Assembly (NCBI GenBank): GCA_027579435.1
Contig: JANBPK010001032.1
Coordinates: forward strand, 1-14,799
Reading direction: 5' to 3'
DNA: 14,799 nt
Source: Candolleomyces eurysporus
Taxonomy: Eukaryota; Basidiomycota; Agaricomycetes; Agaricales; Psathyrellaceae
The notes beneath the pieces are model-generated. The model did no database searches, was not told the origin of the DNA, and saw nothing but the letters and a program-made list of their open reading frames with translations. This document shows, piece after piece, positions 8,008 through 14,799 of this stretch (position 1 is the first letter of the stretch; every line of letters begins with the position of its first letter). Both the position numbers and the translations under genes were made by a program.

Positions 8008-8414
8008 TCAAGCCTTTTGAGCCCACTCTTCTACTGCATCCCAAATCTCCATGATTTCACCTGGTTTGAATCCCATATCCCTAAGTTCATGCACCTTGAC
8101 AAACTGAAGGCCAGCAGTGCTCCTAAATCCATTCTGAGTAAACCAAGTAAGAATAAATTCTGGCAGGTCATAGGTTTTGCAGAATTCATCCATTGAGAGC
8201 TTTGGGCCTGGAACCAAGCCAGCAGGGATGAGGTTCATCGTCAGAAGACATAGGAGCTGGAGTAGGTGCCGTGCTGTGAGGGATATTCACTGTATTGCCG
8301 TGAGAAACTGGAATATTGAAGCACATCCCAAACATATTGTTGGGAAGGACAACATTGACAGTTGATTGATTTGGTGGTGCCTGAGCTGGAGCAGCGGTGA
8401 AGTGATTGGGTTCA
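8008..8414 (-). pseudogene. C-terminal part of a recurrent basidiomycete protein, frameshifted
   Basis: Two minus frames join into one protein. The upstream part (about 8414-8228) is low-complexity, rich in Pro/Ala/Thr/Asn, ending PTPAPMSSDD. The downstream part (about 8235 to 8008) reads LIPAGLVPGPKLSMDEFC and then a compact helical region with LQFVKVHELRDMGF and a final AVEEWAQKA. Removing one A from the GATGAACCTC stretch near 8235 joins the frames. From memory, a C-terminal unit of the form PGP+(M/L)S(L/M)D(D/E)FC...L+F(V/I)...DL+...G...GE(I/L)..++DA.E.W is common in agaricomycete predicted proteins and looks like a small SAM-like fold. Its function is not known to me. Family 1 copy D begins at 8415 and cuts off the N-terminal part. 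Confidence 0.5.
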
Positions 8415-9681
8415 GCGAGACTACTAACACACACAACCTAACACCTACACCAACTCTAAGTCGAGCCATGCGAGGTAAGCAGTATGTATAGACCTTTGTA
8501 GTCGTGCCGCACCAAATCAGGGGTGCGAGTATGGGGGGGNTAGTGTAGAGTATTAAGAATTTACTAATTCTCTCTCTTGTGCACACTAATTCCAAGTAAT
8601 CAAGGAGTACTCGATGATCACACAGTTAACCCTAAGGTTACTTCTTTATAGCTTTGATCTTTCCTTTACTTAGTATCACACCGTGTGAGATAAAAGTCAC
8701 AAACCCAAGTTGATTGCAAATGCAAAGTAAACACAAANTAAAACAGCAGTAATTCTCTGGGGGAAAACTATGCTAAGAGAGTACACTATATATACTATCT
8801 GGAGCCACGCAATCACCAGAGCATGGTAAATAGGTGTACACAAGATTTATAAATAAAAAGAGCCCAGGCCCCAGCTAGAGAGAGAGATAAAGAGATAAAA
8901 AGAGGGTATTGGATACACCAAGGCGCCGCTGCACCACTCCGACACTTGCACCGTGACTATTAATAGATTTTTTTCACCTTTTCTGGTATGCTGAGCGGGA
9001 TGCCAAAGTTGATCGAGGGTGGTCGGTCTACAGTTGTTCCAACTGCCGCCTGGGTGTGCCTTTGCTCAAGCCGCATGAGGAGGGGTCAGACCTCCGTTAA
9101 TTGAATAGAATTATCTTGGCAAGTCCCTTGTGACCGCCCTCTGGGTTATCTCTTTCCATGAACAACCTTCCTTTCAGAGTGCTTTGAGCTCCTTTTTCTT
9201 GCTGCGCCAGCCATCATGCCGTTTGATGTGCTGAAACTGTGCCGCGCATCTCTTTATGTGCTTAGGGACTTGCCCCACTGCTCTAGCACTGAGTATACTT
9301 GATTAATGTGAGGCCACGCAAGAGGTTAGGTACCTTTAGTGCCTAGGAAACCACCTCTATAGTCTTAGTAGTGAAATTGTGTCGTTCAGCTGCAGGGTAG
9401 GCCACTTAATCTGAAGCGGCACCAACCGGCTAGCTTACTAAACCCTAATCTCAGGTATATGGCAGGCATGCCTCTAAGTCAGCAGTCCTTGAGTAGACTC
9501 CAACTCTCGTGAACCCAAGAGTAACGCACTCTTTTGTTATCCTTCATGCTGCGTGAGTTATCTTAAGACCGGGAGGGTTTTGTAGTGTAGAGATTAATTA
9601 GACACGACTGTTGATTGAACTGTGATCTTATATTCAATAAAATGGGTATTTATTTGCGAAAAAGCGAACACGGTTGTATCA
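8415..9681 (-). mobile_element. LTR-like repeat family 1, copy D (inverted)
   Basis: Read on the minus strand the copy starts TGATACAACCGTG (plus 9681 downwards) and runs without interruption to GTCTCGC at 8415. It lacks the last 19 bases seen in copies A-C, so its 3' end is truncated or was lost with the flank. It retains many CG dinucleotides that copy C has lost, so it is younger or less methylated. With copy C it forms an inverted pair around 7610-8414. Confidence 0.75.
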
Positions 9682-9877
9682 CCGCAGTCCATGCTGAGGC
9701 ATACATTGGTAATTACGCAGTCCAGCTAAGTAATAGTCTGTAGTCCATAGTCAATCTGTAGTTCTAAGTTACTAAGTACATAGTTCGGTGTTATAAAGCA
9801 CCAAACTGCAGTCATTGTTCACAGTCCTAGTGTTACTAAGANGAAAAAAAAGATACTACTGGGGTTATTACATAACA
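9682..9877. other. AT-rich spacer with recurring AGTC
   Basis: No gene or RNA is recognised. AGTC occurs seven times between 9686 and 9826 (for example GCAGTCC at 9684-9690 and 9717-9723, and ACAGTCC at 9821-9827), several with a following C. It may be a decayed short-period repeat. An N lies beside an A run at 9842. Confidence 0.35.
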
Positions 9878-9996
9878 GCTGGCTTACCATGATTCCCATA
9901 GCGTGCATCTATACTTATGGGTGACAGAATAGCCAAGCTATTCTGTTATGTTCCTTTTGGTGTAGCGGCTATGGGCAGTGATCTGGCCTGCTTACA
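9878..9996 (+). repeat. Second copy of the tRNA-like small element core
   Basis: These 119 bp match the reverse complement of 5882-6000 with about a dozen substitutions and no net indel. TGGTGTAGCGG (9959-9969) fits the Pol III A-box consensus exactly. A perfect hairpin lies at 9924-9946: ACAGAATAGC, loop CAA, GCTATTCTGT. The B-box half and the 33-bp inverted ends found at 5849-6052 are missing, and the match stops abruptly after CTTACA. Confidence 0.55.
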
Positions 9997-10321
9997 ATAT
10001 TCAACATTTCCTGGGACTGAAACATAGAGGCAGGGAAACTGTACATATTTCAAAATTATTTCTGGTCTGTGATATCCAGGAAATATTGAGTCTGTGGCTG
10101 AGGAGAATCAGTCTTCATATTTCAAAANATACCCCTCTCTGGAAATACATTGGAAAATTACACATCATATTTCAATAATATGGAGCTATTTGTCCAGTGC
10201 AATGACTACATAGACAGAAACATTGCTCATGTCCAACAGATATTTTACAAAAAGAACAAGACTATGTACATGCAACTTACGACAGTGTGAGCCCCTGCAA
10301 GCAGCCCATGTTGGAGCACAA
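9997..10321. other. AT-rich sequence downstream of the NACHT gene
   Basis: No gene is recognised. ATATTTCAAAA-type sequences recur (about 10044, 10117 and 10169). The stretch probably contains the 3' untranslated region of the minus-strand gene ending at 10322, but no single polyadenylation signal stands out. An N is at about 10127. Confidence 0.35.
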
Positions 10322-12175
10322 TTATGGTATGGACTCTATAGATGGGGCTGAAAGCCGATTGGCTTCTTCTTCCACTATCGAGATTTCAGAGAGATCTGCT
10401 TCTTGTCCCGTAGCATCAAAACGCAGCTGGAGGAGAGAAGCCAAGGAGCGGAGCCATTGGACTCGATTCCGGTCCATGACAGGATAATGAAATGCGAGAA
10501 GTTCCTTGCAGTGAGCTATTGCCTCTTGTAAGCAGGAGAGAGTTTGGCTCTTCCTATACATCAATTGGAGAGATATGAGAAGGTTCTCAAGGGCAACTGA
10601 GCGGTTGGGATGAGGGGATGGTCGAAGTTTGAGTGCTTCACGATGCAGGGAAATGGCCTCCTCAAGGTCAGCNATGGTTCCTGTGCGCNGATGACNANCC
10701 AGGAGTGCNNNGCCCAGATTGTTGAGTGAAGATGAGCGATTAGGATCAGGGGATGGCCGAAGTTCGAGTGCTTCACGATGCAGGAAAATGGCCTCCCCGA
10801 TGTCAGTGATGGTTCCTGTGCACGAATAGCGGTGCAGGAGTGCATTGCCAAGCTTTTCGAATGAGAGTGAGCGAGCTACAAAGAAATCGCGTGATCGACT
10901 TTGGGTAGTCAGGAAGTCTCGGAGGGAGGTGTGGCAGAGTGTGACAGGTATGTCATCTGTCCCCGGAACCTGAATGATCGCTTGCAAGTTCGCGAGGACA
11001 TTGATAACCTCGTAGGTCTCGATTCCAAGAAGCTCTGCAATTCCTGATGTTGGGAGTGGTGCCATAGGCAATGCAATGATTGATAGAATGTCGTAGAAGT
11101 GGGGAAGGTGCTTGGACCGGGCCAATGTTTGTGTGTAAAGCCCATCGAGCCCGGGGTTCATCTCGAGGGCCAAGGGAAGCCGATCCATCGGTGTTGGTGG
11201 GTGGCTGCCTTCACCGTTTGTTGCCATAATGAATTTGAACACAGTTGAAGCGAAAATGAATGATCCTCCAATATGTCTGACGAGTTTGCGCCTATCGCTC
11301 TGGGTAGGCCACTCTCCGTGCTTCTGAACATATGCTCGAACGACTGGGTTCCGCCTGCATGCATCCTCGAAAAAGATGCGTAGGAAGGTCGCGATGTCGT
11401 CGTCGGAGCAATGATCCACAAGGTTGTCCAACATGACAGCTGCAACATCCAGGCGGGACCGGATATGTTCTTCCACTCGGCTCGTGATGAAAACGCGGAG
11501 GGGTAACAGGGGGTTCTCGTTGAAGAACATCAGCATGCCGTCGATGAGCTCCTGGACTTCATCTTTGTTATCGCATTCATCCAACCCATCTAGAACGATA
11601 AGGAATGGACCTGGCGTCAACGCCTCGGGTCTTTCCTTCCTGCTGACGGCAGCTTTGAACGGTGCATAGACCAAGCGCTGCATCCGGGCCCGTAGAGAAA
11701 TGCCTCCCTCGTCGGGCGTCAGCAGTGCTGTGTTGGCCTGCACAGCAGCACGTATGATGGGTTCGGTTTCCGGTATCACCACCGCCATTTGGCTTGCCAA
11801 AGTCGTCGCGAGTCTCCAAATCTTGCTCCTATCGCCTGCGTTCCGGAAGAAGAAGAAGCTTATGACCGGTCTATCCTCCCGATCGGACGTGTCACAGACC
11901 TCCTGAGATATGGAGGATTTGCCACTTCCGACATATCCGTGCATCCATCGTAGCTGAGGTTCCGAATCGGTCGTTACATCGCTCCTCGCCCAGGTGTTAA
12001 CGTTCTTGACGACCTGTAACCTCGTGCCAGGAAAGCAGGCGGAGTCGGGAGGTGATCGTTTTCGATCGCGAGTATGGGATGCATCGGTGATGGGTCGAAG
12101 AATGTTGCATAAACCTAAGGGCGAGAAGGTGAGTTTTTCGAGGAGATAGATGAAGACTGGCATCGATAGGTCCAT
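10322..12175 (-). CDS. NACHT-domain STAND ATPase with C-terminal TPR-like repeats
   Basis: The frame from the ATG at 12175 to TAA at 10322 codes for 617 residues. The Walker A motif GYVGSGKSS is near residues 80-88. Walker B, FLIVLDGLDEC with the NACHT-type acidic end, is near 191-201, and a sensor-like VFITSR near 228-233. The CFPGTR...W element just before Walker A is the usual linker in mushroom NACHT proteins. A helical/winged-helix-like part covers about 360-430. From about 438, repeats of exactly 45 residues follow, two nearly identical (GEAIFLHREALELRPSPDPN; LEEAISLHREALKLRPSPHP) and two degenerate. Such proteins hydrolyse NTP to oligomerise and are thought to act in recognition, incompatibility or regulated cell death; that role is inferred from the family. 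The usual N-terminal effector domain is not visible, and two possible introns upstream (12115-12182, 12295-12366) make the start uncertain. N's at 10672-10711 keep the frame. Confidence 0.8.
   Translation of the reverse strand: MDLSMPVFIYLLEKLTFSPLGLCNILRPITDASHTRDRKRSPPDSACFPGTRLQVVKNVNTWARSDVTTDSEPQLRWMHGYVGSGKSSISQEVCDTSDREDRPVISFFFFRNAGDRSKIWRLATTLASQMAVVIPETEPIIRAAVQANTALLTPDEGGISLRARMQRLVYAPFKAAVSRKERPEALTPGPFLIVLDGLDECDNKDEVQELIDGMLMFFNENPLLPLRVFITSRVEEHIRSRLDVAAVMLDNLVDHCSDDDIATFLRIFFEDACRRNPVVRAYVQKHGEWPTQSDRRKLVRHIGGSFIFASTVFKFIMATNGEGSHPPTPMDRLPLALEMNPGLDGLYTQTLARSKHLPHFYDILSIIALPMAPLPTSGIAELLGIETYEVINVLANLQAIIQVPGTDDIPVTLCHTSLRDFLTTQSRSRDFFVARSLSFEKLGNALLHRYSCTGTITDIGEAIFLHREALELRPSPDPNRSSSLNNLGXALLXXHXRTGTXADLEEAISLHREALKLRPSPHPNRSVALENLLISLQLMYRKSQTLSCLQEAIAHCKELLAFHYPVMDRNRVQWLRSLASLLQLRFDATGQEADLSEISIVEEEANRLSAPSIESIP
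10590..10855 (-). repeat. Two 135-bp coding repeats (45-codon TPR units)
   Basis: CGAAGTT...GAGTGCTTCACGATGCAGG occurs at 10623 and again at 10758, exactly 135 bp apart. The two units are nearly identical in DNA, not only in protein, so the duplication is recent or homogenised. All seven N's of the gene fall in one of these units, which suits reads from near-identical units being mixed in assembly. Confidence 0.7.
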
Positions 12176-12182
12176 CACTTAC
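12115..12182 (-). other. Candidate 68-nt intron at the 5' end of the NACHT gene
   Basis: On the minus strand the stretch starts GTAAGT, a consensus donor, has CTCAC 18 nt before the 3' end, and ends CTTAG. Splicing joins a frame reading VEGDIHHHHSSVSAEQ to SLCNILRPITDAS without a stop. If real, the ATG at 12175 lies inside the intron and the true start is further upstream. I cannot find an ATG in the joined frame, so either another upstream exon exists or the gene is damaged. Confidence 0.4.
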
Positions 12183-12294
12183 TCTGCTCGGCGCTAACGG
12201 AACTGTGGTGGTGGTGGATGTCTCCTTCGACTTGGTAGGCGACCAGATTCTGTACACGAGTATTCTGGGATCCTTGCAGGACGTTTATGTGTAT

Positions 12295-12366
12295 CTACAT
12301 CACGGATAGTCAGATGATTAGAGCATGAAAGATGAGTGAGGACAGCACGAGCTAAACAGCACTCAC
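12295..12366 (-). other. Candidate 72-nt intron further upstream of the NACHT gene
   Basis: The donor is GTGAGT, a CTGAC branch-point-like sequence lies about 15 nt before the 3' end, and the acceptor is TAG. The signals are good, but the upstream open frame (to an ATG near 12568) does not join in phase with the exon frame needed at 12183-12294. The upstream frame would join in phase if splicing skipped directly from the donor at 12366 to the acceptor at 12115. Confidence 0.35.
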
Positions 12367-13153
12367 CAGAATACCGGGTCGCCAACAGCGGCACAATAAC
12401 TGACACTTTCAACTTCAGTCGTTTTTTCCGCTTCGAGACGATGAGAAGAAGATGGGTAGAGACTCGAGTGCCAAAGAGATGGTAAGTAAATGGGCGGTCA
12501 CAGTGAGGAGATGATGGGGGAAGATGGGCCTCAACTGCATCAAACCTCTTGGGAATTCCTTCCCACAAACAGTTTTATTTTCCCGCTAGTTTGGGCGTCT
12601 ATTTTCGGCGTTTTCGGTCCGCCTGGTTCACGTCTGAGGCTGGCAGGAATAATGAGGAAGGAAGACGCTGCAAACTCCTGGAGTGTTGATACGGCCCAGT
12701 ATCTAGTACGGGTCCGCTGGTTCCCGAACGTTGTGCTCTTGACATGGAGGCGGCGGCTTTGTCTGTCGAGCGACCATGAACAGGGTCGAAAACCGTGTCA
12801 GGGAGGTGGCCAAGAATAATCTTGTTTGTGTAATTGTTCAAATTGCCTGAATGGCAGCTTCTCACCGAGCCTAAAATCGTGTTGCTGTGTTTTCAGGCTG
12901 TCGTGCTATGCCTGCCGCGATTCAACCACCTACCTAATCTACCTGCTTTCTGAACGAATGACATGCACCAGGTCTACTGGCCATGGTAGTATAGATATTA
13001 TTCGCTTCATCTAATCTACGGCTTTCTAACGAATCTAAAATCATGGCCCTCCGAACTTTGGGCATTGAGGTATACCTGCTACAAGTCGCACTGACAGACT
13101 GGCTAAATGCTCAAAAGTTTCGCGCGCAGGAATTTGGGCCCTGGCCACCNTTT
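12367..13153. other. Intergenic stretch between the NACHT gene and the oxidoreductase
   Basis: Part of 12367-12568 may be 5' exon sequence of the NACHT gene (a basic frame ending LATRYSG at the donor). From about 12570 to 13153 I recognise no gene; frames on both strands are under 110 codons with no known motif. A direct repeat lies at 12934-12959 and 13011-13034 (CTAATCTACnnGCTTTCT..AACGAAT, 77 bp apart). Any promoter of the NACHT gene should be here but no clear TATA box is seen. Confidence 0.4.
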
Positions 13154-13176
13154 TTTTATTGCAAACGGCAATAAAA
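13154..13176 (-). terminator. Hairpin with AATAAA on both strands, 3' of the oxidoreductase
   Basis: TTTTATTGC, loop AAACG, GCAATAAAA is a perfect 9-bp inverted repeat. On the minus strand AATAAA is at 13155-13160, about 75 nt after the stop codon at 13234, a normal place for a fungal polyadenylation signal. A second AATAAA lies on the plus strand in the other arm. Confidence 0.5.
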
Positions 13177-13233
13177 GGTAAAAGGATTGTGAACCAGGGG
13201 TAAATGTATCTTTACTAGTTATTACACTGTCAC

Positions 13234-14799
13234 TTAGACAACCTTCTCGACACCTGGAGGGAAGACGTACCCCCCTTGCTTCCTGACCTAAATAAATCAG
13301 GAAAATCACACCAGTCAGAATACGCAAAACAGAAGGAAGCCCTCAAACTATAGGGATGAGGGACAGACTAGCCAACGCACCTCATCGAAAATATCCATCT
13401 GCAACAAACTCTTATCATGGCCCCAAGCCTCACTCTCCCTCTTCCCATCCCTCACACACCTCGCAACTTCATCAGCCTGGAAATGCCACCCCTTCCCAAC
13501 ATACTCAAACGTCCTCGTGAGCGTACCCTCCGCAACGGTCTTATCTCCAGCAGCCGCGCCCTTATTCAAGTACACGACTTTGAAGGAACGAGGAGAGTAG
13601 ATGGGTGGGTTGATGGTGATCGTACCCCGTTCGAAGCGGATGGTTACACCGGGCTCGGGTGCGTTGAGGGTGATGCTGCAGCTCAGGATTGCCTGTGCAG
13701 CCAGAGAGGAGGTTTCGGTTGGAGTGAAGGAGAGTGTGAATACGGTGCTGCTGTCGACGCCTGTTAGAGGCGTTTTGAGCATGTTGCCGGTTATGGTTGT
13801 TGGAGGGGCTTTGTTGTTTGCGGGGTTTTCGTATAAGGCGATTATAGCCTACGTTAAAAAGGGTTATTGGGATGTTAGTTAAAGCCTGGTGGGATGTGTA
13901 AAGTATAACAAACCCAGACGAGCGGATATGGTCCTCTGCGAGGAGATGGCATGTGAGTCTGGAGATGCGGAGATTGCAATTGAAAACCGGATGCTCACAG
14001 ATCAAGGAGGGCACCTCCGCCAAGCTGAGGGTCAAGAATCCTATGAGTCGTCGGGATGTCTACAAACCACGTTTAGGACCATCTTCTCCCAGTGAAAACC
14101 TCAAGAACGGGGGATGACGCACTCTGAACATCGAAGTCTCCGGACAAATCTGCGTGAAGAACCACAGGCTTTCCAAGACTACCTTCTTCAGCAATCCTCT
14201 TAACTTCCAGAGCCAGAGGCTGGAATCGAGTCCACATGGCTTCCATNAAAAAAGACACTGTGTTCCTTCGCAGCAGCCAAAAGAGAGCGTAACTCTGCAG
14301 CATTAGACGTTACGGGCTTTTCGCAGAGGACGTGTTTACCCGACTTGATTGCTGCGAGGGCGCTTTCGTAGTGGTAGGTATGCGGTGTGCCGATGTAAAC
14401 TCCATCGACGTTCTGTAAGCGCCAAAGAAGTTTATTTATCGGACGTTAAGTTTGAGGGGATGGATATAACTGGAGAAAACGTACCGGGTCATCAAACACT
14501 TCTTGATAGGTCCCGTATGGTTTGATACTGTCATCGTCAGGTGCATGCTTGCTAATGAACTCTTGAGCTTTCGCGACAGTACGCGACCCAACAGCTGTGA
14601 CTTTATGGGTCACATCGTGCACGCCACGACTGGCAATCCGAGAGCCATGATAAGTTGGTGCGAATCAGTACTAAGTGAAGATAGGACGAACGTCTTGGGA
14701 TCAACGAGGATATCCTATTTCCGTCCCGAAGGTTATTAGTGCGAGCGTCTTGAGAAATGATATCATCCCTACGGACCTTGATGAAGCATCCAGCAATCC
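13234..14799 (-). CDS. Gfo/Idh/MocA oxidoreductase, dihydrodiol / D-xylose dehydrogenase type (N-terminus cut)
   Basis: Eight exons join in phase: 14799-14777, 14714-14692, 14629-14485, 14412-14123, 14059-13999, 13935-13914, 13848-13381 and 13287-13234. Introns are 62, 62, 72, 63, 63, 65 and 93 nt, all GT-AG. They give 360 visible residues; the family runs to about 370-390, so only the first part of the Rossmann fold (GxGxxA region) is outside the window. GKHVLCEKP near 88-96 is the family signature with its key Lys. FFMEAMWTRF (117-126) and LGGGALLDLGPYPLVW (172-187) follow; Asp179 and Tyr183 have the spacing of the catalytic pair in mammalian dimeric dihydrodiol dehydrogenase. The C-terminus reads FPPGVEKVV. 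The likely reaction is NADP-dependent oxidation of a sugar or trans-dihydrodiol in the cytosol; the substrate cannot be told. Exon 4 is in frame only if the N at 14247, beside a T6 run, is not a real base. Confidence 0.9.

Noticed and set aside
971..9681. Target-site duplications at the LTR-like copies
   Set aside because: I compared the 5 bases on each side (CCTGA/CCAAA for B, ACTGG/ACAGT for C) and found no match; copy D has lost its 3' end. LTR status rests on ends and layout only.
12490..12865. Open frames of 109 codons (+) and 88 codons (-) upstream of the NACHT gene
   Set aside because: No recognisable motif, and they overlap each other on opposite strands in the probable promoter region.
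13417..14095. Plus-strand frames opposite the oxidoreductase
   Set aside because: They are antisense shadows of exons that rebuild a conserved enzyme in phase.

Overview
The window looks like accessory DNA from a basidiomycete fungus, most likely an agaricomycete. The evidence is short (62-93 nt) GT-AG introns with CTNAC-type branch points, a NACHT-TPR protein of the kind expanded in mushrooms, a Tc1-like transposase remnant, and abundant LTR-type repeats. There are no bacterial-style operons.

Left two thirds (1-9996) is a nest of transposable-element debris. One repeat family of about 1.28 kb (TG...CA ends, LTR-like, called family 1 here) occurs four times. Copy A (1-436) is cut by the window edge. 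Copy B (971-4939) is split by two insertions. Copy C (6053-7609) carries a MITE. Copy D (8415-9681) is inverted. Between A and B lie 534 bp with a decayed gag-like reading frame, so A-interior-B may be a deleted LTR retrotransposon. Copy B contains two copies of a second LTR-like family (family 2, about 1.34 kb, TGCTGAT...ATCAGCA ends) in opposite orientation at 1181-2532 and 3069-4405. Together they form a very long inverted repeat. Between B and C is an unrecognised stretch followed by a small element with 33-bp terminal inverted repeats and Pol III A/B-box-like motifs (5849-6052); its core recurs at 9878-9996. Between C and D, in convergent orientation, lie the C-terminal end of a Tc1-like DD34E transposase (7614-7949, +) and the C-terminal end of a frameshifted basidiomycete protein (8008-8414, -) that copy D truncates.

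Right third (10322-14799) is genic, both genes on the minus strand. A NACHT NTPase with three to four 45-residue TPR-like repeats occupies 10322 to about 12175; its 5' end cannot be resolved. Upstream of it is a Gfo/Idh/MocA-family oxidoreductase (dimeric dihydrodiol dehydrogenase / NADP-xylose dehydrogenase type). I could reconstruct this gene as eight exons from 13234 to the window edge with every phase consistent, provided that one N (14247) is an artefact of a homopolymer run. Only a short N-terminal piece is missing.

The two genes share no obvious pathway. The NACHT protein is probably a signalling or innate-recognition type STAND ATPase, and the oxidoreductase a metabolic enzyme. The most unusual features are the two large inverted-repeat configurations, a clean TA-flanked MITE, the Pol III-box hairpin element, and CpG decay confined mainly to copy C. 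I see no CRISPR array, rRNA or intact tRNA.
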